A stretch of 64,000 nucleotides of DNA, from assembly GCA_013347225.1 (NCBI GenBank), contig CP054595.1, forward strand, positions 2,228,415-2,292,414, read 5' to 3'. Each line of letters opens with the position of its first letter. Positions within the stretch are counted from its first letter, which is position 1. The notes below the pieces were generated by a model that did not search any database, was not told where the DNA came from, and worked only from the letters and a program-made list of their open reading frames with translations. The DNA is from Candidatus Accumulibacter similis (GTDB taxonomy: Bacteria; Pseudomonadota; Gammaproteobacteria; Burkholderiales; Rhodocyclaceae). Below, piece by piece: positions 9,317 through 16,854 of this stretch. The translations under genes and the position numbers were made by a program.

Positions 9317-10348
9317 TCACTGGCGAGCCAGCAGCATCGCATCACCGTAGCTGAAAAAGCGGTAGCGCTGGCGAATCGCGTGTTCGTAGGCGCGGCGGAC
9401 GGGCTCCCGCCCGGCGAAAGCCGAGACCAGCATCAGCAGCGTCGACTTCGGCAGGTGGAAGTTGGTCAGCAGCCGGTCCACGATCCGGAACTCGTAGCCC
9501 GGCGTGATGAAGAGATCGGTTTCGCCGGCACCGGCGCGCAGCTCGCCGGACTGTGCTGCCGCTTCGAGTGCTCGCAGGCTGGTCGTGCCGACGGCGACGA
9601 CGCGACCGCCACCGCTGCGTGTCCGGGCGATGGCGTCCACCGTCGCGGCGGGAATCGCGAAACGCTCACTGTGCATCCGGTGCTCGGCGAGATTGCGGAC
9701 GCGCACCGGTTGGAAGGTACCGGCACCGACGTGCAGGGTCAGCCAGGCGGCGCCGACAGCATGCCCGGCGAGTCGCTGCAGCAGCGCGGCGTCGAAGTGC
9801 AGGCCGGCTGTTGGCGCCGCCACGGCGCCCGGCGAGCGGGCAAAGACGGTCTGGTAGCGCTCCTCGTCGGCATCCGCGGCAGCGTGCGTGATGTATGGCG
9901 GCAGCGGCAGCCGCCCGTGGCGCTCGACCAGGCGCCACAGGTCACCGTCGCCGGCGAGTTCCAGGGCGAAGAACTCGCCCTGCTCGCCGCTGCGACCGCA
10001 AACGCGCAAGGGGATCGCGTCCTCGAGCAGGATCAGGCTGCCGGGCCGTGGCGACTTGCTGGCGCGGATCTGGGCGACGGCGTGGCGGGCATCGACGATG
10101 CGCTCGACCAGGACCTCGATACGCCCGCCGCTCGCCTTGCGACCGAGCAGGCGGGCGCGGATCACGCGCGTGTCGTTGAACACCAGCAGATCACCGGCGC
10201 TGAGCAACGCCGGCAGTTCGTTGAAGCGGTGGTCGCTGATGCCGCTGCCGCACACCTGCAGGAGCCGGCTGCCGCTGCGCTCGGCAGCCGGCTCCTGGGC
10301 GATCAGTTCGGCCGGCAGGTCGAAGTCGAAGTCGTCGAGAGTCAGCAT
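9317..10348 (-). CDS. queA: S-adenosylmethionine:tRNA ribosyltransferase-isomerase
   Basis: A 343-residue QueA, which transfers the ribosyl moiety of S-adenosylmethionine to 7-aminomethyl-7-deazaguanosine in tRNA to form epoxyqueuosine. The protein opens with the family start [20 protein letters not shown]. It contains [14 protein letters not shown], the APTAGLHFD motif, the [15 protein letters not shown] strand (here [12 protein letters not shown]) and the terminal [15 protein letters not shown]. Length is usual for the family. A longer in-frame reading upstream to 10558 runs through the tRNA gene and is rejected. The promoter must lie in the 124 bp between this start and the tRNA-Leu. Confidence 0.96.
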   Translation of the reverse strand: MLTLDDFDFDLPAELIAQEPAAERSGSRLLQVCGSGISDHRFNELPALLSAGDLLVFNDTRVIRARLLGRKASGGRIEVLVERIVDARHAVAQIRASKSPRPGSLILLEDAIPLRVCGRSGEQGEFFALELAGDGDLWRLVERHGRLPLPPYITHAAADADEERYQTVFARSPGAVAAPTAGLHFDAALLQRLAGHAVGAAWLTLHVGAGTFQPVRVRNLAEHRMHSERFAIPAATVDAIARTRSGGGRVVAVGTTSLRALEAAAQSGELRAGAGETDLFITPGYEFRIVDRLLTNFHLPKSTLLMLVSAFAGREPVRRAYEHAIRQRYRFFSYGDAMLLARQ

Positions 10349-10472
10349 CGCAGGGCCCGGAAGAATGCGGCAGCAACTGAAGGGCGGCGACGGACGGCGG
10401 GCGTCGGCTTGTTCGCTGCCGCAGAATGCGCGATAATCGCCGCCTCCTGCCGCGCACAGCTCGCGCGCACAG

Positions 10473-10557
10473 GCCGAGATGGCGGAATCGGTAGACGCAG
10501 CGGACTCAAAATCCGCCGCCGCAAGGCGTGGGGGTTCGATTCCCCCTCTCGGCACCA
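10473..10557 (+). tRNA. leuX-like: tRNA-Leu(CAA)
   Basis: An 85-base class II tRNA gene with encoded CCA. The acceptor stem GCCGAGA (10473-10479) pairs with TCTCGGC (10547-10553), then A and CCA. The anticodon arm is GCGGA-CTCAAAA-TCCGC, giving anticodon CAA, which reads UUG. The short variable arm and T-arm GGGGG-TTCGATT-CCCCC are intact. It is the counterpart of E. coli leuX, a well-known integration site for phages and genomic islands. The 3' 51 bases plus four flanking ones are duplicated at 18493-18549. Confidence 0.97.
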
Positions 10558-10559
10558 CA
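10503..10559 (+). repeat. attL: attL: 57-bp core inside tRNA-Leu
   Basis: The 57 bases from the anticodon stem to two bases past the CCA are identical to 18493-18549. This is the classic footprint of tyrosine-recombinase integration into the 3' half of a tRNA gene. The integrase gene lies just inside, reading away from the tRNA. The left copy keeps the tRNA intact. Confidence 0.95.
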
Positions 10560-10617
10560 TTGAATTATTGAGGTTTTCCGTCATTCAAGCCTGCTGCGGC
10601 CAGCTCCAAAGGCCGTT

Positions 10618-10642
10618 CATGGGGCAAATTTGGGACAGTGCC
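10618..10642 (+). repeat. Left copy of a 25-bp end repeat (candidate integrase arm site)
   Basis: The 25 bases starting TCATGGGGCAAAT and ending GGGACAGTGC recur at 18354-18378 in the same orientation with two mismatches. Both lie outside coding DNA and near the element's two att sites (59 bp and 115 bp away), where arm-type integrase or excisionase sites are expected. Confidence 0.6.
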
Positions 10643-10816
10643 GGAAAACTGTCCCATGTAAGCGCGGATCCTCATCGTTTCCCCTGTCCATCCTGCCAGA
10701 TAATGCTGTCCCGATCGGGACAGTTTGTCGGCCGCTGCATTCTACTCGCGAACCATCCCGGAATGAGCCTGGCCGAGCGCATCAACCCGGATCCAGACTG
10801 TCCCTCGTGTTGTCCC
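10632..10816. promoter_or_regulatory. Cluster of TGTCCC/GGGACA sites upstream of the integrase
   Basis: In the 384-bp gene-free left end, six copies of TGTCCC (either strand) occur, at 10632, 10650, 10707, 10717, 10799 and 10811. Two of them form a perfect 18-bp palindrome, CTGTCCCGATCGGGACAG (10706-10723). The same hexamer dominates the array at 15167-15326 and appears at the right end. A shared binding protein (RepA, integrase/excisionase or a repressor) is likely; which one cannot be told. Confidence 0.65.
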
Positions 10817-10943
10817 ATGTTCCACAGGAAGCGCATAGAAACAGATCTTTGCGTTTCGCAGACGGCGGATTTGCTATCCGCTGTTGCTATCTGCTGCCCG
10901 ATGCGCTACACTGTTACTTGTTGTTCTGGCATGGGGCGCGAGC

Positions 10944-12059
10944 ATGGCGACAATCGAGAAGCGGGTGGGCAGTGACGGTAAGCCGTCCTACCGGGTAAAG
11001 ATTCGCGTCAAGGGCTATCCGCCTGAGTCTGCGACGTTCGACCGCCTGACGGATGCACGGGAATGGGCGACGCGCACTGAGTCAGACATGCGCGCCGGCC
11101 GATTCTTCGGTTCCGCACGGCTCCACACTTTCAACGCCCTGGCTGACGAGTACGAGCGCGCCGCGCATGACCTGAAGTCGTTTCCCGACCGCCGGCGGCA
11201 CCTTATGCACTGGCGCGCCGAGTTCGGCGCAGCGCTGCTCAACGAGATCACACCACAGCGAATCGCGCTGGCCCGCGACCGGCTGCTGGCCGGCTCGACG
11301 CGCTACAAGAGCCGTGCGACCGGCGACCCAAACAAGGACGCTGCCCGAGTCATGGGAACCCGGAGCGGGCCGACCGTGAACCGCTACCTGGCGACGCTGA
11401 GCGCCTGCTTGAGCTTTGCAGTGAAGACGCTTGGCTGGCTCGAACGTAATCCTTGCGAGCGCACGGCGAAGAACCGAGAGAACCCCGGTCGCGTGCGGTT
11501 CCTGACCGAATCCGAGATCCCGAGACTGCTGGACGCCTGTCGCCCATCGCCTGATCTGTATCTCGCCGTCGTCCTGAGCCTGACGACTGGCGCCCGGCAA
11601 GCGGAAATCATGGGCTTGCGCTGGCCGCAACTCGACTTGTCGCGCCGCCTGATCACGCTTCGCCAAGGTGCGACGAAGAACGGTGACGCCCGCGCGCTGC
11701 CGATTTCCGGCGAAGCCGGCGAGCTGCTGCGCGAGCGCGCCAAGGTTCGCAGCCTGCACGATGACCGCGTGTTTCCGCCCGTAACGCTGAAGGGGCAGAG
11801 CCGGAGCCTGCGCGAAGGGTGGCGGCGCGCACTGCTGGCAGCCGGCATTGAGGATTTTCGCTGGCATGACCTGCGCCACACTGCAGCGAGCTATCTGGCG
11901 ATGAGCGGGCGATCGCAGGTGGAGATCGCGAAAGTCCTGGGGCACCGCACGCTTGCGATGGTGGCGCGCTATTCGCACCTCGATCCCTCGCATGTTGTGG
12001 CGATGGGCGACACACTCGCGGAAAAGCTCTCGCTTGCCGGCCGCAAGCCCGCCGCCTGA
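10944..12059 (+). CDS. int: Tyrosine-type site-specific integrase
   Basis: A 371-residue phage-type integrase. An N-terminal SAM-like/arm-binding part (KRVGSDGKPSYRVKIRVKG) is followed by a core-binding domain and the catalytic domain. The catalytic tetrad and nucleophile are visible: Arg218 in TGARQAEIMGLRW, His308 and Arg311 in HDLRHTAAS, His334 in LGHRTLAMV and Tyr343 in ARYSHLDPSH. It should catalyse integration and excision of the element at tRNA-Leu(CAA). The start at 10944 is preferred over an in-frame one at 10884 because the family N-terminus (MATIEKR) begins there. It is the first gene inside attL, transcribed away from the tRNA. Confidence 0.96.
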   Translation: MATIEKRVGSDGKPSYRVKIRVKGYPPESATFDRLTDAREWATRTESDMRAGRFFGSARLHTFNALADEYERAAHDLKSFPDRRRHLMHWRAEFGAALLNEITPQRIALARDRLLAGSTRYKSRATGDPNKDAARVMGTRSGPTVNRYLATLSACLSFAVKTLGWLERNPCERTAKNRENPGRVRFLTESEIPRLLDACRPSPDLYLAVVLSLTTGARQAEIMGLRWPQLDLSRRLITLRQGATKNGDARALPISGEAGELLRERAKVRSLHDDRVFPPVTLKGQSRSLREGWRRALLAAGIEDFRWHDLRHTAASYLAMSGRSQVEIAKVLGHRTLAMVARYSHLDPSHVVAMGDTLAEKLSLAGRKPAA

Positions 12060-12138
12060 ACGGTTTTCAGGCAAATCGGGCAGGGGAGGCGCAGCAACGC
12101 CAGCTCTGCCCTAACCACATGTGAAAGGACCTTCACTC

Positions 12139-12402
12139 ATGGCTACCCCAAACTCTACCGCAACTGCTCGCAAAATTGACGCACATCTCGCCGTTGGCCA
12201 CCTTGGGCGCGCGGGTGCGACGATTCACGCTCTCCACGGTTTGATTGAGCGCTGGATCGACGACGGGTTCGACGAAGAAATCGCCGCAGCCGTGGCCTAC
12301 GGCGTTGCCGCGATGGCGCGCGACGCGGCGCGCTGCTTGGATGACGCGCAGGAGGCACTCGGCGACTGCCGCTGCGGTTGGTATCAGGAAATCGGCGACT
12401 GA
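12139..12402 (+). CDS. Small hypothetical protein of the element
   Basis: An 87-residue, mostly helical protein of no recognised family. It contains HLGRAGATIHALHGLIERW, a hydrophobic AAAVAYGVAAMARDAARCL helix and two cysteines near the end (CRCGW). AAGGA lies ten bases before the ATG at 12139. Its TGA overlaps the next ATG (TGATG at 12400-12404), so it is translationally coupled to the 209-residue gene. It follows the integrase by 79 bp and may share its transcript. A regulatory or excision-related role is possible by position only. Confidence 0.7.
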   Translation: MATPNSTATARKIDAHLAVGHLGRAGATIHALHGLIERWIDDGFDEEIAAAVAYGVAAMARDAARCLDDAQEALGDCRCGWYQEIGD

Positions 12403-13031
12403 TGGCCGCTGGCGCAACCCGCTTGCTTGCGCAGGCTGCCCGTCTGGCTGGCTTCGACCCGCTGGACGGGTGGCCGGACACGCTGCCTGTTGACGGCTTG
12501 GCCGCGCTCCTGGCGGATGGAGACCGCAAACGAGCCCGAGACTGGCTGGGCGCCGTGCTGGTATCGATCGAGCGCGGCGAGCTGCGGGCGAGCGCGCGCG
12601 ACGTGCCGCTGCCAAGCCCCCGCCGCATCGGTTCGGTCCTTCATCGCGCGGTCGCGCCAATGCCCCATCGCACCGGCCGCGCGTGGTACGTCGACCGAGA
12701 ATCCGCGCGCGAGTGGCTGGCCGTCGACCGCCCGGCCGCGATGGTGGTTGCTTGGCTGGCGGGAGTGGAAAGGCAAGCGCTCGCCAAAGACCCCGTACCC
12801 TGGCAGGAGGCGATCGTGCAGAGCTGGCCGAGCATCATCGAGGCATCCGGCAAACCGAAGCCGCGCGCCATCGATGTCATGCGATGGCTACAAAAGCATG
12901 GGCGCCCGGATGTTTTCGACACGCAAGCCCCCTTGTCGAACGATGTTCTACGGCTGGCCGGCGGTGGCCAAGTGAAGCGCCACACCGTCGAAAGTCGCCT
13001 GTCAGAGCTTCGCACGGCCGGGCGCATCTGA
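12402..13031 (+). CDS. Hypothetical protein of the element, 3' end in tandem repeats
   Basis: A 209-residue protein of unknown family, coupled to the preceding gene by TGATG. The N-terminal half has ARDWLGAVLVSIERGEL. The middle part, HRTGRAWYVDRESAREWLAV, looks like a short DNA-binding or winged-helix wing but is not diagnostic. The C-terminus, KRHTVESRLSELRTAGRI, resembles a recognition helix. The last 30 coding bases begin a 61-bp unit that is repeated downstream, so the stop-codon region was duplicated. No function is assigned. Confidence 0.72.
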   Translation: MAAGATRLLAQAARLAGFDPLDGWPDTLPVDGLAALLADGDRKRARDWLGAVLVSIERGELRASARDVPLPSPRRIGSVLHRAVAPMPHRTGRAWYVDRESAREWLAVDRPAAMVVAWLAGVERQALAKDPVPWQEAIVQSWPSIIEASGKPKPRAIDVMRWLQKHGRPDVFDTQAPLSNDVLRLAGGGQVKRHTVESRLSELRTAGRI

Positions 13032-13150
13032 AGCGGGACTTCAACTCCGGCACGACGACCGGTCAGAGCTTCGCACGGCCGGGCGCATCGGAAGCGGGAC
13101 TTCAACTCCGGCACGACGACCGGTCAGAGCTTCGCACGGCCGGGCGCATC
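13001..13150 (+). repeat. 61-bp tandem repeat, about 2.5 copies
   Basis: Units start at 13001, 13062 and 13123 with GTCAGAGCTTCGCACGG. The third is cut after 28 bases. Copies 1 and 2 differ at one base (TGA in the first becomes GGA in the second). The first copy contains the last codons and stop of the 209-residue gene; the others are non-coding. This looks like a recent slippage or unequal-exchange duplication. Confidence 0.93.
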
Positions 13151-13161
13151 GTGTAAAAGTC

Positions 13162-13191
13162 TCCCGCGGGAATCCCATTGTGGCCGCGGGA
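13162..13191. promoter_or_regulatory. Paired CCGCGGGA palindromic motifs
   Basis: A perfect palindrome TCCCGCGGGA (13162-13171) is followed by a second CCGCGGGA (13184-13191). They sit in the 253-bp gap before the small DNA-binding protein and repA. Spacing of about two helical turns between the two motifs would suit an operator. No experimental family is known to me for this motif; role inferred. Confidence 0.35.
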
Positions 13192-13284
13192 AAAAACCGC
13201 AGCCCTGTGTCGTTTCACAATGTCGGCAAGCCGCAAGCGCAACCCAAAGCGCACGGCGAAACTTGACGACATGAGACAGAGACG

Positions 13285-13569
13285 ATGCAACGTGAATCTT
13301 CCCGCTTCCCGGAAGCTGCGCCCGCTTCCCCTCTGCCGCGCCTCTGCGCGGTGGATTCACTCCCGGAATTCTTCCCGCACGCTCGCCTGACCCCGGCGGC
13401 AGTTCGCAATCAGATTTTTCGCGCTGACGACCGGCGAAACTCGCGCGGCGAGCTGCTGCCCGGTAACGGACTTGGCCGCGCGGGTGCCATCATTCGTGTC
13501 GGCCGGAAGGTGCTCATCGACGTCGACCGTTATGGGGCGTGGCTGGACTCGCTGCGCACGCAGCAATGA
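13285..13569 (+). CDS. Small excisionase/helix-turn-helix-like DNA-binding protein
   Basis: A 94-residue protein whose last 60 residues, from LTPAAVRNQIFRADDRR to GRKVLIDVDRYGAWLDSL, follow the pattern of short winged-helix (AlpA/excisionase-like) proteins. In those, an RVGRKVLID strand precedes a final helix. Such proteins sit beside replication genes in many proteobacterial satellites, where they regulate integrase or replication genes. Its stop overlaps the repA start as ATGA (13566-13569), so the pair is translationally coupled. No strong Shine-Dalgarno precedes the ATG, which is the weak point of this start choice. Confidence 0.75.
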   Translation: MQRESSRFPEAAPASPLPRLCAVDSLPEFFPHARLTPAAVRNQIFRADDRRNSRGELLPGNGLGRAGAIIRVGRKVLIDVDRYGAWLDSLRTQQ

Positions 13570-15137
13570 GCGCCCCCGCCGCTGCGATTGAGAGGCTTCT
13601 GACTGGCGATCACCGCGCCATTGCGCACGTTCTTGGGCGCTATACGCACGGCGACCGCCAGGTGTTGCTCGACAGGATCTTTGCCGAAGCGCCCGGCCCG
13701 CATGCTTGGCGCGCGAACGACGTGGCGGCGCTGTTGAGCCAAGGCTTCGCGCCGGAAGAGATTCACTTCAGCCCTTACCGCGGTCTGTACGGGCAGATCT
13801 GCCAGGACGACGAGGCTGAGATCGAAGCTTGGCGCGACGAGCGCGCGCCGCGGCCGGGAGAGGACGCACCGTACGTAGACCCGCCGTACGTAGACCCGCC
13901 GCCGATCGACCCCGACCCCCCGCCGGAGAACTGGCGCGACCTCGCGATGGCCGAGTGCCTGGACCCCGACCCGCTGGCCGGCCGTGACGGCGATACGTCG
14001 CCCCCGCCGCAGGAATCAAGCGACGACTGGCCGTACGAGCGCATCGACGTTCGGCATTGCCTACTCACACCGCCGCCCACGATCGAGTGGTTGGTGCGCA
14101 ACCGGGTACAGCTTGGCCGCGGGCACGGGTTCACTGGCACCGGCGGCAGTTCGAAGACTACGCTACTGCGGACGCTCGGCGTAGGCGCAGCGGTTGGGCG
14201 CATGCCGTGGAAGGAGTGGGAGATCGCCCGCACCGGCCGCGTGCTGCTCGTCTTGACCGAAGACACTCCGGGCGACACGCACCGGCATGTGCACGCGACG
14301 GCCGATGCGATGCGGCTGTCGGCAGATGAGCGCGAGCTGGTTGCCGACCGCCTCGTGGTGTTTCCGCTGGCTGGGCAAACCGTGAAGCTGCTGACGATCG
14401 ACCGGTCCGGTATCCCGCTCTACACGAACCTCTTTGATGGCCTGCGGCGACTCGTCGAGAGCCTGGGCGACGTCGTTCTTGTCGGGCTTGATCCGGCCGT
14501 GGCACTGACCGACGGACAGGAGGTTGACCAAGCTCATCAGCGGGCACTCGGCGCGCTGGCCGACAGCTTGGCTGTTCGCACTGGCGCCGCGGTCGTGCTG
14601 ATCACCCATGCCGCGAAAGGGAGTTCTGGTTCTGACGAGCTATCCTCGCACATGAGCCGTGGAGGCGGCGCCATCACCGACGCCCTGCGGTCAGAGCACG
14701 CGCTGCGGACGATGACGGCGCGCGAAGCCACTGCGTTCGGCATCTCGTCCGTTGAGGAGCGCCGGCGGTATGTCCAGCTGGCGGCGACGAAAGGCAACGA
14801 GCTGCCGTCAGGTTCGTATGCCCCGATCTGGCTCCGTCGCGGCGAAAGGGGCGCGCTGTTTCCTGCTGACATCGAGAAGACGACACGAGCCGTCAGCGAC
14901 GACGCCCTGAAGGCGCTGGCGATTCTGCGCGAGCTATGTGCTACCGCGGTCCCGAAGCTCGAGGCCTGGCGGCATGCGTGCGCCGCAGGTGGCGCCATCC
15001 GATCGGCTGACGGCGAAGCCGGCAAGAAAGCCATGCAGCGCCTCGTCAAGATGCTACTCGATGCTGGCAGCATTGAGCAAGGCACCGGCCGCGGCGTCTA
15101 TGTTCCTGCCTCTGGAGCCGAAGGAGCAGGGCGGTGA
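13566..15137 (+). CDS. repA: RepA-type AAA ATPase (predicted replicative helicase)
   Basis: A 523-residue protein with a RepA/AAA_25 RecA-like core. The P-loop is GFTGTGGSSKTTLL, followed by VLLVLTEDTPGDTH, the Walker B-like VVLVGLDPAVAL and AAVVLITHAAKGSSGS, a hallmark of RSF1010 RepA-like hexameric helicases. Before the core lies a proline/aspartate-rich linker made of short repeats (PYVDPPYVDPP). The N-terminus is an extra domain without clear motif. The start at 13566 overlaps the preceding stop. Together with the repeat array just downstream, this suggests the element can replicate autonomously after excision. No separate primase gene is seen. Confidence 0.85.
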   Translation: MSAPAAAIERLLTGDHRAIAHVLGRYTHGDRQVLLDRIFAEAPGPHAWRANDVAALLSQGFAPEEIHFSPYRGLYGQICQDDEAEIEAWRDERAPRPGEDAPYVDPPYVDPPPIDPDPPPENWRDLAMAECLDPDPLAGRDGDTSPPPQESSDDWPYERIDVRHCLLTPPPTIEWLVRNRVQLGRGHGFTGTGGSSKTTLLRTLGVGAAVGRMPWKEWEIARTGRVLLVLTEDTPGDTHRHVHATADAMRLSADERELVADRLVVFPLAGQTVKLLTIDRSGIPLYTNLFDGLRRLVESLGDVVLVGLDPAVALTDGQEVDQAHQRALGALADSLAVRTGAAVVLITHAAKGSSGSDELSSHMSRGGGAITDALRSEHALRTMTAREATAFGISSVEERRRYVQLAATKGNELPSGSYAPIWLRRGERGALFPADIEKTTRAVSDDALKALAILRELCATAVPKLEAWRHACAAGGAIRSADGEAGKKAMQRLVKMLLDAGSIEQGTGRGVYVPASGAEGAGR

Positions 15138-15582
15138 GAAGCCATTGGCGAGGCCGCTACAGCGAAGGGACAAGGGACACACATATTAATATGTGTGTGT
15201 CCCTTGTCCCTTCGCGCGCATGTGGCGCCGCGTCGCCTTGCGTTTTGTCCCTTCGTTGTCCTCTTCCGGCCGCCGCTGTCCCTTCGTTGTCCCGTCGCTG
15301 TCCTTTAAGCAAGTACGGTTTGTCCCTTGCAGGAACCGGCGCGCCGCCATCCGGGCGGACCTGCGAGGATGCGCCGGATGCACGCCCTCCTGCGTACCAT
15401 GAGCCTGCGAGGATCGGCAACGCCCACCGCCAGAAGCCCCTTGTGGCAAGGGTTTCGTGGGTCCTTCCTGCTCGCCTGCTCTCGGGTAATGCGAGCCGCG
15501 GCGGTCCGCCAGGCAACGGCTCAAAATCAAGCGCAACACTTTCTTTTTCGGGGTGTTGCGCGAGTCATTTTCAAGAAATCCG
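15138..15582. other. ori: Gene-free region with TGTCCC iterons: candidate origin
   Basis: No gene is supported in these 445 bases. From 15167 to 15326 there are eight exact TGTCCC/GGGACA copies (15167, 15174, 15198, 15205, 15246, 15277, 15288, 15321) and two TGTCCT variants (15257, 15299). Several extend to TGTCCCTTCG. The first four form the inverted repeat; the rest are direct. Iterons next to a RepA gene and an AT-rich palindrome are the standard layout of plasmid and satellite origins. The region to 15582 beyond the array shows only the ribosome-binding context of the next gene. Confidence 0.65.
15162..15215. repeat. Large inverted repeat directly after repA
   Basis: GCGAAGGGACAAGGGAC plus ACACATAT (15162-15186) is mirrored by ATATGTGT and GTCCCTTGTCCCTTCGC (15189-15215), with only a two-base insertion breaking symmetry. 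At its centre is the perfect AT-rich palindrome ACATATTAATATGT (15181-15194). The arms hold two GGGACA and two TGTCCC sites. It could extrude as a cruciform, act as a replication origin core, or terminate repA transcription. Confidence 0.9.
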
Positions 15583-16035
15583 ATGAGTCAAATGGCGTTT
15601 TCCGAAATGCGCTGGCCAAAGGCCCGCGCGAGCCGCCTGCAGACGCTGCTGGCAGATCTCGATCGTTCGGTCGACTGGCTTGCGATCGCGCGGGCGCTCG
15701 AGGAGCACTTTCCGAAGCCCGGCCGCGGTAGGCAGCCCGTGCCGCTGGCCGCAATGATTCGGATCTGCGCGCTGGCCTGGGTCTTCAGTGCCAACGAGCG
15801 GCAGATCGAGGACTTGCTGATCGACAGCCCGGCGGCTTGCCGGTTCTGCGGGCTCGACGACAGCCAGGGGCGACCGCCGGATAGCGAGACGGTCGCCAAC
15901 TTTCGGCGAAGGCTTGAGGCGCTGGGCTTGGACGGCCGGATACCGAATGCGATCGAGAAGGACCTGGCAGCGCGCGGCGTCGTGCTGACGCCCGGCGAGA
16001 TTCGCGAACCCCGCTGGCACGGGCCGCGCCAATGA
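15583..16035 (+). CDS. Stand-alone N-terminal (DUF772) domain of an IS5-type transposase
   Basis: 150 residues matching the N-terminal, DNA-binding half of IS5-family transposases. It has the family opening MSQMAFSEM, VDWLAIARALEEHFPK, RGRQPVPLAAMIRICAL, SANERQIEDLLIDS and PPDSETVANFRRRLEALGL. It stops just where the DDE catalytic domain (G-x-IVDAT) should begin. The frame is open and clean. Its stop overlaps the next ATG as ATGA, so it is part of a coupled gene series rather than obvious debris. No inverted repeats or target-site duplication of a whole IS were found around it. It may be a co-opted DNA-binding protein, or a remnant that kept its frame. Confidence 0.75.
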   Translation: MSQMAFSEMRWPKARASRLQTLLADLDRSVDWLAIARALEEHFPKPGRGRQPVPLAAMIRICALAWVFSANERQIEDLLIDSPAACRFCGLDDSQGRPPDSETVANFRRRLEALGLDGRIPNAIEKDLAARGVVLTPGEIREPRWHGPRQ

Positions 16036-16430
16036 CGACGAGCGGCCCGAGAGACCCCGCGCCGGTTGTTGTCGGCGCCATACCCGGCCCGCGCGTGCTT
16101 CTCGGGCGACAGAGCGCCCGACCGGGAGACGGAGTGGCTGCGGCCTTCGCAGCCGGCAGATGGTTCGGCGAGCTGCTCGGAGTCTGCGACGCTCTCGAGT
16201 TGTCACACACTGACGTGTTGGAGACATCCTGGCGGCGCATCCTCGGCGTTGGCGAGGCCGACCCGCGCGCACTCGCCTGCCGCGCGTGGCCTGCTGCCGC
16301 TGGAGACATGGCGCTGGTCGCGCATCGCTGCCGGGCCGCAGCGTTATTCGTCGCTGAGCTCTGCCGGCGCCGCACTTTCCTTGCTGACCGCGTGCCACCG
16401 CGGCGCGCTCCAGATGCCAGCGTCGCCTGA
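16032..16430 (+). CDS. Hypothetical protein of the element (132 residues)
   Basis: No recognised family. Starts in an ATGA overlap with the transposase-domain gene. The sequence is Ala- and Arg-rich with a helical middle (GDGVAAAFAAGRWFGELLGVCDAL, shortened here to GRWFGELLGVCDAL) and four cysteines. Its 3' end overlaps the coiled-coil gene by 17 bases. Another reading frame through the same DNA is also open for most of the length, so the choice of frame rests mainly on the coupled start. Possible accessory or morphogenesis protein by position only. Confidence 0.5.
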   Translation: MTTSGPRDPAPVVVGAIPGPRVLLGRQSARPGDGVAAAFAAGRWFGELLGVCDALELSHTDVLETSWRRILGVGEADPRALACRAWPAAAGDMALVAHRCRAAALFVAELCRRRTFLADRVPPRRAPDASVA

Positions 16431-16854
16431 ATCCCGCTTGCAGGCGATCGAGGCCCGCTTGCAAGCGATCGAGGCCGGGCAGCGCGCGATTCTGGCTGCC
16501 CTGCGCGCCGCGCACGAGCGCAAGACCCCGCGTGCGGTCCGCACCGCGCGGCGATACGCCTTGGTGCGAGCTGCTGGCCAGATCATCGGGACGACGTGGG
16601 AAGCGGCCGGCAGGCTGAGCGACCTGCTGCAAGGTCGCGCGGCCGCTTTCGGCGAACTCGGGCAGATCGTTGAGCAGATCCGGCGGCAGCGGGAGGGCGC
16701 GACGAGCCAGCGGCGCCTGTGGGAAATCATGGCTGCTGACGCGCCGCTATCCGATAGCAGCGGCACGGCCGACCGCGGCACGATGGCGACTCTCCATGAC
16801 ACAACCCCGGAAGGAACCCGAGATGAACGAGATTTACCCGCTGCGCCCCGATGA
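16414..16854 (+). CDS. Coiled-coil protein upstream of the capsid gene
   Basis: A 146-residue protein. It opens with an imperfectly duplicated heptad segment (SRLQAIEARLQAIEAGQ) and continues with long charged helices (GELGQIVEQIRRQREGA). It overlaps the preceding gene by 17 bases and the capsid gene by 32, so it belongs to the same transcript. Scaffolding or size-determination proteins of phages and satellites are commonly small, helical and encoded just before the capsid protein. That role is therefore a reasonable guess but has no sequence motif behind it. Confidence 0.6.
   Translation: MPASPESRLQAIEARLQAIEAGQRAILAALRAAHERKTPRAVRTARRYALVRAAGQIIGTTWEAAGRLSDLLQGRAAAFGELGQIVEQIRRQREGATSQRRLWEIMAADAPLSDSSGTADRGTMATLHDTTPEGTRDERDLPAAPR

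Noticed and set aside
13001..13150. CRISPR-like short repeat array
   Set aside because: The copies are contiguous 61-bp units with no spacers and no cas genes nearby; it is a simple tandem duplication.
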